This document shows, piece by piece, positions 1 through 8,493 of a DNA stretch of 21,222 bases. Source of the DNA: Chara braunii (taxonomy: Eukaryota; Streptophyta; Charophyceae; Charales; Characeae); the NCBI GenBank assembly GCA_003427395.1, contig BFEA01000208.1, forward strand, positions 1,179,598 to 1,200,819. The letters run 5' to 3'. The notes beneath the pieces are model-generated. The model saw only the letters and a program-made list of their open reading frames with translations. It had not been told where the DNA came from and searched no databases. Positions within the stretch are counted from its first letter, which is position 1, and each line of letters starts with the position of its first letter. Made by a program: the position numbers and the translations under genes.

Positions 1-650
1 TGCGCCGCATGTGCCGCACCCCCGCGCATGAGATGCGCCGCAAGTATGGTATGCAGGTATGGTCTTTTAGGGATCACGTTGGAGAAGAGAATGGTCATGC
101 TGTCCACGGATTGTGAGACAAGGGAGTTCGTGATGGCGAAGGTGAAAGATCGTGGATGATGGCTCTCCCCGTGCATGCAGTGGCGTGGATGTTGCACCCC
201 CTCCACCGATCAGCTCGACCGTTTGACGACTAGTAAGCGTCCGAGGAGATTGCAAACACTTTGACTCACTTTGCTTCAGTTCACCAGAAGAATTTAAAGG
301 ATTACAAAAAATGTTGGAACTCCCTGAAGAGTTTCCATTTCATGGATCCGGAGTGGCATGGCATGAACTCTTAGGAGGCTTTGACAGGCGAGCATGTGTC
401 TATGCCGCAGGTGGTTGGCTGATGGGAAGAAGCACCCAACCCTGACAAACATCGCAGTCAAAGTGCTCAGCATGTGGACCACAACCTCTCCGTGCGAGTG
501 GAATTGGTCCACGTTCGACCTCATTCACACGAAGAGGAGAAATTTGTTGAGCCCAGAGAATCTGCAGATGCTAGTCTTCATCCATTGAACAAGAAGCTAC
601 TGCGCATGTCAAGGGCGAAGATGGGATTCCTCAACACTGAGCGGCTCTAG
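1..650 (+). pseudogene. hAT transposase, C-terminal half, decayed and cut by the window edge
   Basis: This is the C-terminal part of a plant hAT-superfamily transposase, a nuclear cut-and-paste DNA transposase whose C-terminal region mediates dimerisation. About 156-206 reads LPVHAVAWMLHP, like the family motif of type PLHAAxYxLNP. At 291-371 comes KNLKDYKKCWNSLK and then MDPEWHG. At 409-585 the dimerisation domain is clear: GKKHPTLTNIAVKVLS, then CEWNWSTFDLIHTKRRN, then SPENLQMLVFIH. At 590-650 it ends NKKLLRMSRAKMGFLN. The reading frame shifts near 150, near 409 (one extra base) and at 586 (one missing base). Stops lie at 231, 234, 372 and 648. The normally conserved CERNWS appears as CEWNWS (codon 499-501). 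The N-terminal zinc finger and most catalytic residues would lie left of the window. The family call is firm and the lesion positions are approximate. Confidence 0.85.
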
Positions 651-1556
651 TGGGAGACGTCAAAGGACAAGGCTCCTTTCGTCACTTTCGATGGTTTCAT
701 GCGAGACGGAGAGTACGACCCCGCAGAAGTGAAGAGGAGGGTCGCTAATTGGTCCAAATCTCACGGCCGCAGATCGAAGGGCACCAGATTTGACGTTCGC
801 GAGCTTCTCGAGGAGAGGGTGGACGACGGGGCATGACTCCTTGATCTTTCCTACCGCCCTCGCCGTGTCGAGGACGACGACCACAAGAAGAGCGTTGTTG
901 TTGATGATGAATACAATTAGGAGAGCCACGACAGTGAGGGTGACGATGAGTTACTCGAAGTGCGGCTCACAGACATTCGGTTCACAAGGCGCTCAGCCGG
1001 TGACTCATGTTCCGCTAGACACAACGACATCATGCCGTCAACGGTCCTTGCATCCAGCGGGCCTTCGGGGGCTCCTTCGGTGTCGTTATCGGACGATGTC
1101 GGTGTGCGTACACGACGTGAGAGCTCCGTGTCAGATGGTGTGGCTTCAGTACAGGGCACCAGCACACTTTCAGGCGCATAGCTTACCCCTCGATGGCGAG
1201 CTGTGCTCGAGAAGATACCCACGGGCCACGGGACGACAGACGGAGGTTCAGCGGTCGTTCACGGGAACAATGTTGCGGTGGAGGTTGATGCGGATTTTGG
1301 TGGCACTGCGGGAGATGCGGGCAGAGACATCGGTCCGCACATGGACGACCCCGCTCTTGGAACAGCAGAGGTCACCAACGTTGTGGGCGGCGACGTGTTA
1401 TCCACTCATGACCTGGGGTTGGGGTTGGGGGTGGGGTTCGCCTCCCTATTGCACCACGTGTCCCCCATTGCGTCGAGCAGCTCCAACAAGGACTTTCGTG
1501 AACATCTGTCTACGATGTCCTCAATGCGGAGTTCACCCTACATCTTGAACAAATAG
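651..1556 (+). pseudogene. Decayed low-complexity continuation of the hAT reading frame
   Basis: Following the transposase frame past 650, the same frame stays readable for about 300 codons. It is broken only by TGA at 834 and TAG at 918, 1179 and 1554. It encodes a charged segment (about 651-830, including FDVRELLEERVDDG), an acidic stretch (about 850-960), a Ser/Val-rich part (960-1178) and a Gly/Asp/Val-rich part with LGLGLGVGFAS near 1417-1449. I recognise no domain. It may be a C-terminal tail of the transposase or an unrelated decayed ORF. A competing fully open frame at 790-1548 encodes an Arg/Trp/Cys-rich, non-protein-like sequence, and I did not choose it. The frame continuity is seen; its membership of the transposase is inference. 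Confidence 0.4.
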
Positions 1557-2095
1557 ATGTAGTTGGAAGGGAAACTCATACACCCGGTCTACAGTTGAGT
1601 GAGAACATTCCAACAGATGTCTACAGGAGGAGAACCCGAGCTGCTGAGGTTGGAGGGTCTGACCCACCACAACATGTAGGTGCACGACGTGGGTCAGTGT
1701 CGCTGCCCAAAATCAATGTCAGCAAGATGCGCCATTTGAGGAGTTTGGCGGGCAGAAAGAAAGGGGGGAAGAACAAGCCGAAGGAGACGGTGGCACCGAC
1801 GACAAGAGGTGGAAAAGGCAATGGACGCAAGACAGTCACACCGCCAGTGACCTTGAAAGAGAAGCATGTTGTTGTTCAACAGGCAAAGTAGAGGAAGGCA
1901 CGAAGAGTTCAAAAGAAAGTCACCGCAGTCTCGCAATCTCTGAAAAGACATCCAAAAAAGAAGAGGAAGCGAGTGCAAGAGGACGATGAGTCTAGCAGCA
2001 GCAGCGCTTTATCTTTCGTAGAAGAACACGAAGCGTCGGCAAGTTCATCGACGGACATGTCGTCATCGATCGGCACCAGTAGCAGCAGCGAATGA
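1502..2095 (+). pseudogene. Decayed basic and Ser-rich ORF, function unknown
   Basis: A third reading frame is open from just after a TGA at 1499-1501 to TGA at 2093-2095, with one internal TAG at 1889. The first 30 codons look protein-like (SVYDVLNAEFTLHLEQIDVV). A lysine/arginine-rich middle follows (GRKKGGKNKPKE; KKRKRVQEDD, resembling a nuclear localisation signal), and the tail is almost all Ser, Asp and Glu. It could be the far C-terminus of the hAT-derived ORF after one more frameshift near 1450-1500, or a separate remnant. I know no family for it. The TAG at 1889 sits in a run of basic codons where CAG would fit, consistent with C-to-T decay. No promoter or splice signal is convincing. 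Confidence 0.35.
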
Positions 2096-2188
2096 GAGAG
2101 AGAGAGAAGATGAGAAAGATAGAGAGGTTGAGAGACAGAGCGGTTGAGAGAGGGAGAGACACGTTCTTCTTCTTCTTCTTTTTCTTCT

Positions 2189-2255
<67 letters not shown>

Positions 2256-2376
2256 CTTCTTCTTCTTCTTCTTCGAATACTTCCTCCTCTTCCTCTTCTT
2301 CTTCCTCTTCTTCTTCTTCTTTGAATGCTTCCTCCTCTTTCTCTTCTTCTTGTTCTTCTTCTTCCTCGTCGTTTGT
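2096..2376. repeat. Purine-rich then pyrimidine-rich microsatellite with T65
   Basis: GA-rich sequence (2096-2159) flips to a pyrimidine tract: TTC repeats at 2164-2190, an uninterrupted run of 65 T at 2191-2255, then TTC/TTCC repeats to about 2376. The T run is long enough for its length to be unreliable in an assembly. Long poly-Lys/Glu, poly-Ser and poly-Phe ORFs on both strands here are products of the repeat. Confidence 0.95.
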
Positions 2377-2569
2377 GTCCTCCATGGCTAGGGTGGAGTC
2401 CGTTTAAGCTGACTTCACGGACGTACTGGACACTGAGACTATAATGAAGTGTAACAAGTGTTGCTTTTCTGCAATTGCAGTGTCGATTGCGTTGACTCGT
2501 TTTTTTTTTATTTTTTTTTTCGTCTTTGTTTTCCATCTGCGTCACTGTGATTCGTGACTGCTATTGATT

Positions 2570-2845
2570 GAATCATGTATAAGGTTGTATCAGCCTGTAT
2601 GAGCTTGTATGGAAGCCAACGGTCATCCGCCAGCAGAATCCCCGAACACCCTTGCGGTCCTGCCCCCAAACACCAAAGCAAAATGTCGAAATAAGCAGTG
2701 AAACCGTTACCTGCATCAACCCCCTCTTCGCACTTAAACAGCCCCCCATAAGCATGACATAGGCACCCCTAGGACCTCCCCCCGTCCCCCACACAGACCC
2801 TCATTCCTCTATAGAGACCCCCCCCCACCCCCACCCCCCACGAAA
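2570..2845. other. C-rich non-coding stretch, no gene seen
   Basis: The plus strand becomes strongly C-rich, with several runs of five or more C between 2670 and 2845 (for example around 2716, 2777 and 2817-2843). The minus strand is therefore G-rich and could form G-quadruplexes. No protein-like frame is visible. It may be the inner part of the element that ends at 3012, but I cannot place a left end. Confidence 0.4.
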
Positions 2846-3012
2846 AAAATCACAGTAACCAAAGTTTCTCAGCGGATTTGGGTTGTACTTTGCAAGCGTA
2901 GTACAGCCCCGAACTTAGATCTGAAACAAAATTAGCAGATGACTGTTTTCTGACTGGTCGGCTGCAATACGGTCCGTGGTCAGCATCGGCGGTCGGCTGG
3001 GGTGCAACCCTG
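2846..3012. mobile_element. Right terminus of a hAT-like non-autonomous element
   Basis: The sequence ends in GTGCAACCCTG at 3012, the reverse complement of a CAGGGTTGC-type hAT terminus also seen at 11709. Just inside lie repeated GGTCGGCTG-like motifs (about 2957, 2967 and 2990), as expected for subterminal transposase-binding repeats. The left end and a target-site duplication were not found. The terminus is visible; assignment to hAT is inferred from the end sequence. Confidence 0.45.
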
Positions 3013-3187
3013 ATTACAACATAAAAAAGGCATATCCAACTGAAATGTTTGGAATAAATCCTTAAAATAAACTTAACATTTTCGAACATAGAGTTTCAAA
3101 ATATTAAGAAATCAATCAATGGAGATAAGATAATGAATTTTGAAAAGTGCAGTCAAATAATCCATCATAAAAATAAAATACATGAGT

Positions 3188-3704
3188 GTTGTTTCACCAG
3201 GGAAAATGGTAGGTAGTCGTTATCCCTGGCAACAGCGCCTGCTCTCGAGCACATCGGCTCCCGCCTTTTTCGCAAAAAGCGAAAGCCCTTACTGTCACGT
3301 TACACAAGAGTAATCAAAACAAAAATTGAGACAACTTCGAGATGACACATAGATAACCCAGCGAACCGTCGAGGCGAGCGTGGTTGCGTCGTCCCTTCGC
3401 CGCTCTAACTAGGTGCGCCAGTCGTACTTCCCGTGGTCCCCTACGACATGATAGGTTTCCGTGGGGCATAACTTACCTTCCCTAAGGGGTTGTCACCACC
3501 CTTAAAGGCGTATCCCTGCGGAGTTACTAACCCACGTGCGAAAGTTTTTACGTGCAATCGTTGAGGTAGGTCAGCCGAGGGTGTTTGCTCGATTTGCAGC
3601 AGTATACAAAACGCTTGGTTAAACACCAAGTGGACTCGATCGTCGTCTGTCCCTTAGGGCGTTGATCACCTAAGTACAAAGCGGAAGCCGGTCGACTAGG
3701 ATGG
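3188..3704 (-). mobile_element. LTR-retrotransposon-like leader module, copy 1 (minus strand)
   Basis: Read on the minus strand this matches the plus-strand stretch at 8494-8943 in order and spacing. The shared blocks are TCCTaGTCgAC (3688-3704), CTCgGCTGAcCtACCTC (3563-3581), GATTGCAcgtaAAAACTTTCG (near 3541-3560), a GGTGGTGACA-like block, GGTAAGTT (near 3476), GTCGTAGGGG (near 3440), GGAGCcGATGtGCTCGA (near 3244-3260) and a final TCCCTggTGAAAC. The distance from the first block to GATTGCA is about 143 bases here and 144 in copy 2. There is no coding frame. The style (G+C-rich, long, non-coding, downstream of a TATA box) fits the LTR/leader of a plant Gypsy-like element. The homology is seen; the element class is inferred. 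Confidence 0.6.
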
Positions 3705-4321
3705 TTTCAACGAAGCGACGTGAAACTCAAAATTTCCTTAGTCCCTTTGACAAATACAAATACTAAAGTAAGATTGATACGAAATCGACCACCATGGGTC
3801 GCAATCACTAAAATACTATATTGAGCCGCCAACAGAGTTTTGGCTTGGACAGTAACCTCGGTGCAGCCAACAAGGCAGTCAGGCTCCTTCAATTTAAAAT
3901 TGATGAAATGATCTGTCAAAGTTGCTTGTTCCACCCCACCGTCGACCTAAGGCTAAACTCACATTATTGTTTCCACACACCAATATTTTTTCTTAGATGA
4001 GAAGCTACTTAGCGGATGATTCTTGATCAGGTGTTTTACTTGAAGTGTTGCGTGTCTGGCAAAAACCTTTCGACTTAGTCGCTTTTCTCAATACAAAAAA
4101 CTTGGAGATGTTCTTGCTTTCGTGCAAGAAGAATTGTCACCCGATCTATCCACCCGTGCTCCACATTTTTTGTGGTACGAACCTCATCCACGCAAGTCGC
4201 ACCTACGTGCGTCCACTTTAAAACTAGTCTCTCATTCGGCTGGGTTTCTTGAGACACCGATTTTCCATCTGGCAGTGAAACTTAAAACGGTCACTTGCTA
4301 ATTTAGCTCCCTTTTATATAA
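3705..4321 (-). mobile_element. Promoter-proximal part of the minus-strand retrotransposon-like copy
   Basis: This lies between a minus-strand TATA box (4312-4320) and the conserved leader module. Distances resemble the plus-strand copy: about 612 bases here, against about 724 there after subtracting the nested element. Short minus-strand ORFs (3707-3934, 4075-4257) match nothing I recognise. It is probably R/U5 or 5' leader sequence. Confidence 0.4.
4312..4320 (-). promoter_or_regulatory. TATA box on the minus strand
   Basis: The minus strand reads CTTATATAAAAGGG, a strong plant TATA box, upstream of the minus-strand leader module. A start site would be expected near 4280-4290. It is likely the retrotransposon's own promoter rather than that of a host gene. 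Confidence 0.45.
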
Positions 4322-5330
4322 GATTTGGGGAAGATTAAAACTTCCCCTCAATAGTCACATGCTCAACCCTCCGGAAGTGGTATGAGGTATCCCTCCTCCT
4401 CGCTCGAGTATAAAAGTCGGATCTTAGAAGTCGGGCTGGCTCCACCGCAAATGCAGCAGGATACCCCCGCGTAGTACGGTCGACTCGGGGTCAATAACAG
4501 GGTCGACTCTTGAAGCAACGAACCCCTTGCCCGGATGCTTCCTAGAGAGAGGGAATGTGTCTACCTCGAGTGGACTTAAAGCATTCCCATCCTCCCTTAC
4601 CCAAGGTAACTTCGACGAAAAGAGATAGAGAAGGTAGAGAAATATAAATATTTGGACAGGTTTAGACAAATAAGGTTATTCGGGATATAACGGGTAGACC
4701 TCGGAAAAATGCTATATTCATTTGGCTTTTCTCTTCTTTATTCGATGGTTTTTTTTCTCGGTACACGACGAAATTCGATTTCTTCTCTTTAAAATATATG
4801 TGTTTTTGACATGCAGACAGGTAAGAGGTAGAAAGATGACAATTATTTTCTCCATCTCAAATAGACATAATCAGTATTGTTTTGCAAACATCCTTCTACC
4901 CATTTGCACATCAAGCAAAACGACGAGTTCAAACGGATCTAACAGAGCCCCATACGCACGTCAGACCCCACATTTTCCTTATGCATGACTCTCACAAACT
5001 TGCTCTACCTTTTTTCTTTTGAACATTCAAAAGAGACAGGGTTAAGCAAAGTGTGGGTGCACACAAGGGCGAAGGGGAATCTGAGTCATTTGACTGACCT
5101 TAAGTGAAGTTTGAATCAGTTCACTTGAAAAAGACGAGTAATATTTCAATCAAGATAGAAGATAAACGTTGTTGACGCCAAGCACGTTCGGCCCATATCT
5201 CGCCCTTCTACAACCTCCACGATCAAATGACAGCCTACGTCCTTCTCCATGGAACCGAATAGGCAAGGCTTGGGTCCACCGAAGGACTTAAGTCAGATAC
5301 CTCTCAAGGATGATCCTCTCAAAAATAAGT
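4322..5330. other. No gene recognised
   Basis: This stretch has only short ORFs with no family resemblance. A short palindrome, CTTTTGAACATTCAAAAG, lies at about 5017-5034. The first few hundred bases could be the U3 region of the minus-strand retrotransposon-like copy, but no LTR end was identified. Confidence 0.4.
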
Positions 5331-5338
5331 CTCACGTG

Positions 5339-5424
5339 GTCCCAATGTCCCGAACAGTCCCAACGTAGTCCCAACTACACCACAACCTCTATGGACTGTC
5401 CCAAATTGAGTCGCAGGCCCAAAC
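5339..5424. repeat. Phased GTCCCAA motif array, left
   Basis: GTCCCAA or one-base variants occur at 5339, 5347, 5357, 5368, 5398 and 5417. Several are spaced 10-11 bases apart, about one helical turn. The same motif recurs at 6192 and 6202 on the other side of the fold-back cluster, which suggests paired subterminal transposase-binding sites. Confidence 0.55.
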
Positions 5425-5649
5425 CGCCTCGAATCAGCGTTTCATGAAAGACAACCCAATAAGTGGGATCAGCACACCGCCCGGATCAAAGAATCAATAA
5501 TCCCAAGCCGGTTTCAACTAGTCATGAGTGATCCCAGGTGGTTCCGCACTATGACCCAGACTTCAGAAGAACTCTAAGCATTGAAACCCCTTGTACCACA
5601 AACGGTTATCGGGTAGCTGAAAATTTAGGAATGAAAATTCAGAAGTGAC

Positions 5650-6030
5650 AGTTTTTGGCAGTCTAAAAATCATGAATGGTCCTGAAGTGGTGAAAGGTCC
5701 GAAGACCCTGAAAACCACCTGTTTAGGCAGGCTGCATCCTGAAGTGGTGTAGGGTGTCCTGAAGTGGTCAAGTGAGAGTTTTGGGCAGTCGAAAAATCTT
5801 GAATGGTCCTGAAGTGGTGAAAGGTCTGAAGCCCATGAAAACCACCCTTCACCACCTGAGAATGCAGCCTGCCTAAACAGGTGGTTTCAGGGTCTTTGAA
5901 GTTTTCACCACTTTATGACCATTCAGGATTTTCATACTTGAATGGTCCTGAAGTGGTGAAAGGTTGGAAGACCCTGAAAACCACATGTTTAGGCAAGCTG
6001 CATCCTGAAGTGGTGATGAAAAATACGACT
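5650..6030. repeat. Fold-back cluster of four about 60-90 bp repeats
   Basis: Three direct copies begin around AATGGTCCTGAAGTGGTGAA (5674, 5812 and 5940). One inverted copy lies at about 5850-5932. Each full copy contains GACCCTGAAAACCAC, then GTTTAGGCA and CTGCATCCTGAAGTGGTG. The inverted copy and the following direct copy are only about 10 bases apart, so a transcript or single strand could fold into an imperfect hairpin of about 85 bp. The pattern fits a fold-back or MITE-like element. Confidence 0.75.
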
Positions 6031-6039
6031 GTTGTTAAC

Positions 6040-6740
6040 CTTCTCTCACTTCTACCCGACACCTCAAAAAAATATTAATGGTCTCATGCGCAAAAACCCA
6101 AAAGTGTCGCAAGCTCCACTATCTCCACAAATCACAGCACCATATGCACACCCTCCATATAGTTTCGCCGGTCCCTGCACCAAATTGTGCAGTCCCAAAT
6201 AGTCCCACATACTTCGCCTTGTGGTTCCAAAGTGAACCAACTATGTTTTGAGGCGGTACCAATGATCTTGTCCACTTCAAACGTCGACGGTGCCCACAAA
6301 ATCACCACAAGAAAAATTATAATCTCGCACGGTGTCAAAAACTTGACACAAGATATGCATAAGCGCGAGTTTCATCTCTAGACTATACTAGAGTGCATCA
6401 CAACCGCCGCAGACCACACAAAAATAACGGCAAGACCAGCGCTCGCCACGACGCTGAAACCGGTACCGTGGTTGCCCAGCAACGTCACCGCTTGATCACA
6501 CACTAAAATGGCAGGTCAACTATACCGCAAAATATGGGCAGCACATTCCTTAAAAATAGTGTTGTCGATGCGTCACTAGTCTCTATAAAAATGTCGCCGT
6601 TTTTGTGTCATCGAACGGGCAGCACTTCCATACACAACAAACAATGATGCTGCCTCGCACAAATTATGACAGTATAACCCCATTGAAAAAGGGTATAGTC
6701 AACATAAAATTTTCCCTCAATATAATAATCATTCTATAGT
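6040..6740. other. No gene recognised; right GTCCCAA motifs at 6192-6208
   Basis: Two GTCCCA(A/C) motifs 10 bases apart (6192 and 6202) are the probable right partner of the 5339-5424 array. Around 6535-6655 the word GGGCAGCAC appears twice (once near 6536, once near 6617). No coding region stands out, and the rest is unassigned. Confidence 0.4.
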
Positions 6741-6872
6741 AAAGTTATGTTCTAAATTTTAAATTTTCATTCCATCTTTAAAAATGTCAGTTCACTTTTA
6801 AAATTTTTCGTTTTAATAGAAAAAAATCATTCCAAGAATATAGTATCCCTTTTTATTTGAATTGCATGCTAG

Positions 6873-7040
6873 AGATGGAATGAAAGTCTGGATGAGCTCA
6901 TAAAATATTTTAATTCATTCTATATATAAATTTTCATTCATAAGTAGGTTAATCCAATCGAAATTAGAAGATATTTGTTGTAGTAGAATGAAATTTTAAT
7001 CAAGATATTTCATAAACTCGTACAGACTTTCATTCCATCT
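6873..7040. mobile_element. Small inverted-repeat (MITE-like) element
   Basis: AGATGGAATGAAAGTCTG at 6873 is repeated in inverted orientation ending at 7040 (CAGACTTTCATTCCATCT). The arms stay similar for about 50 bp: ATAAAATATTTTAATTCATTC against the inverse of GAATGAAATTTTAATCAAG, and so on. At about 168 bp, AT-rich and with no ORF, it fits a MITE. A related half-copy with TTCATTCCATCTTTAAAA lies near 6765. I could not fix a target-site duplication or superfamily. Confidence 0.7.
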
Positions 7041-7455
7041 TCAACAAATAAATTTAGTTGGAAGGGAAAACTCGTTTTTTAACGGGAACTTATCAAATAA
7101 AAATGAAAATTTTAGAATTTGACGAACATTGGAATGATAATTTTTAAATGTGAAAGATTTTTTTTTATGGAATATTTTTTTAGCTTCCATTTCTTGTGAG
7201 AATTTTTCTGTTGTAACCTGTTGCTCAGCCGCAACCCCTCTACCTTATCCAAAACCTTAGCAAAAAAACTGGGTCCAAATTCCTGAAAGTGCACGGTTTA
7301 GAATTCAAGTTCAACTCGCTTTTGCCACTACACCTAAGGTCTTAGCCCCTATAGGTTAAATTATTTTTTTGGATTTTTACCCGGACTTTTATTTTAATGG
7401 TTATTTAAAAAGAATTTGATTTTTTTTTTTTTGAAAGTTGGACAAGGGTTGGGGT
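7041..7455. other. AT-rich non-coding stretch
   Basis: This is low-complexity AT-rich DNA with T and A runs and no protein-like frame. It lies directly upstream of the plus-strand TATA box at 7459 and could be U3 sequence. Confidence 0.35.
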
Positions 7456-7458
7456 TTG

Positions 7459-7466
7459 TATAAATA
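7459..7466 (+). promoter_or_regulatory. TATA box on the plus strand
   Basis: GTTTGTATAAATAAAGC is a good plant TATA box. About 1035 bases downstream is the leader module at 8494, or about 724 once the nested element at 7608-7917 is removed. It is probably the promoter of the plus-strand retrotransposon-like copy. Confidence 0.45.
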
Positions 7467-7607
7467 AAGCAAGGGATGTGAGTGGAGAGAGTGGTTGAAA
7501 TTGACCTCGTGTAGAGTGTAGTATATGGATGTTGAATCTGCGTGTGATTGCAAATATGCTTTATATTTTGGAATCAAGATTTGAACTTGTCTGCGATTGG
7601 AAGGAAG

Positions 7608-7917
7608 CTACGTAGCATCGTGTTCACATTCGGGGGCGAACACGAACGAGCGTCCAAAACCCTTCGAACGTGAACATAAAAACAAATTAAGAAAAAAAAA
7701 ACAGAAATATTTTTGAAAAAATATAAGTCATGTAAAACAACAACACAAGCAACATTTGTCTTGGAGTCATGTTCAAATTCTTAGCCAAATGTGAGTTAAA
7801 ATTACAACAAAAAAAAAAAAAACGAAGAAAAAAATTATATTCACCCGAACACGTTTGCGAGTTGTTCAAGCGAACGCGCGAACAGAGAGGGACGCAAACA
7901 CGTTCGTCGTGCTGCGC
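7608..7917 (-). mobile_element. hAT-like non-autonomous element, CGAAC subterminal type
   Basis: The left end, CTACGTAGCATCG, matches the left end of the copy at 10432. The right end, read inward, is GCGCAGCACGACG, an imperfect inverted repeat of the left. AGGAAG flanks both sides (7602-7607 and 7918-7923), perhaps a worn target-site duplication. CpG-rich modules with CGAAC/GTTCG words sit at both ends (7628-7673 and 7845-7910). They enclose an A-rich junction and the family core on the minus strand (7735-7800; TTTGAACATGACTCCAAG and CAAATGTTGCTTGTGTTG when reversed). It interrupts a retrotransposon-like unit between its TATA box and its AATAAA signal. Confidence 0.65.
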
Positions 7918-8040
7918 AGGAAGAAAGTCACATTATGGTTGTGAGAGTGATCGTTTTGTATTCAATAAACTCACTACATTGACATTTTGTATTCTCGTAG
8001 TCTCTATTTTACCGTGTGCGAGGGTTGAGCGGATTTGAAC
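7918..8040 (+). mobile_element. LTR-like segment with polyadenylation signal
   Basis: GTTGTGAGAGTGATCGTTTTG at 7939 is followed by AATAAA at 7964-7969 and a T-rich stretch, as in plant LTR R regions. A similar line, TTTGTGAGAGTGATTCTTTT, occurs near 9960, suggesting another fragment of the same type. LTR boundaries (TG...CA) were not established. Confidence 0.35.
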
Positions 8041-8067
8041 TGAGAAAAAAAAAAAGACCCGTTTAAT

Positions 8068-8226
8068 ATGGAGTCTCGTTCCAAGCGTCGTACGCATTTG
8101 GCCGCCACAAAGAGTCAAAGATCGCCTACCGCTCCTCTCAACAGTGTGCAGAAGAGTATAGGACTCACAATCGGGAATAGCGTAAAAATGATTAACCTCT
8201 CAAGGTGCGTATCAGCCGACACTTAA
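8068..8226 (+). CDS. Small basic ORF of 52 aa, uncertain
   Basis: An ATG at 8068 opens 52 codons (MESRSKRRTHLAATKSQRSP...) to TAA at 8224. The first 20 residues are strongly basic. It begins about 100 bases after the AATAAA-bearing LTR-like segment. AAG/GTGCGT-like sequence near 8200 could be a splice donor, making this a first exon, but no downstream exon is recognisable. It may equally be a chance ORF within the retrotransposon leader. No family is recognised. Confidence 0.15.
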   Translation: MESRSKRRTHLAATKSQRSPTAPLNSVQKSIGLTIGNSVKMINLSRCVSADT

Positions 8227-8493
8227 GTGTCAAAAACAACCCTCAAAATCATTGAGGACCGCGTGATTATGGACACCATATAGTATGCCATCATTACGAT
8301 TGCTTGTGTATTCATGCCATGTTTAACCGATATGACACAATTACATTGTCGCACTTCTTATTTAAAATCTTATGTGCAATGTCACCAATTCTATTGTCGA
8401 AAGTTGTAGGTCGAATGTGAATAAGTAACCGGGCGCGAATTACATATGAAGCTTGGTTTTATTTTGCGAAGTGCAGTGCATTGTAAGATTTGA
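8227..8493. other. Unassigned spacer within the plus-strand retrotransposon-like copy
   Basis: No coding frame is visible. CACCATATAGTATG at 8274 resembles TACCATATAGTATT at 9484. Its position suggests leader sequence between the LTR-like part and the conserved module. Confidence 0.3.

Noticed and set aside
790-1548. A 252-codon open frame on the plus strand
   Set aside because: It is the longest open frame in the window, but its product is rich in Arg, Trp, Cys and Thr with no motif. The neighbouring frame continues the hAT reading and has protein-like composition. It may be open by chance in GC-rich sequence.
1909-2545. ORFs of 158-160 codons on the minus strand and poly-Phe/poly-Ser ORFs on the plus strand
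   Set aside because: They are translations of the T65/TTC microsatellite (poly-Lys, Glu, Arg, Phe, Ser), not genes.
3210-3230. CCAGGGAAAATGG...ATCCCTGG as a tiny hAT element
   Set aside because: The near-palindrome is part of the leader module shared with 8910-8943, so it is better explained by that homology.
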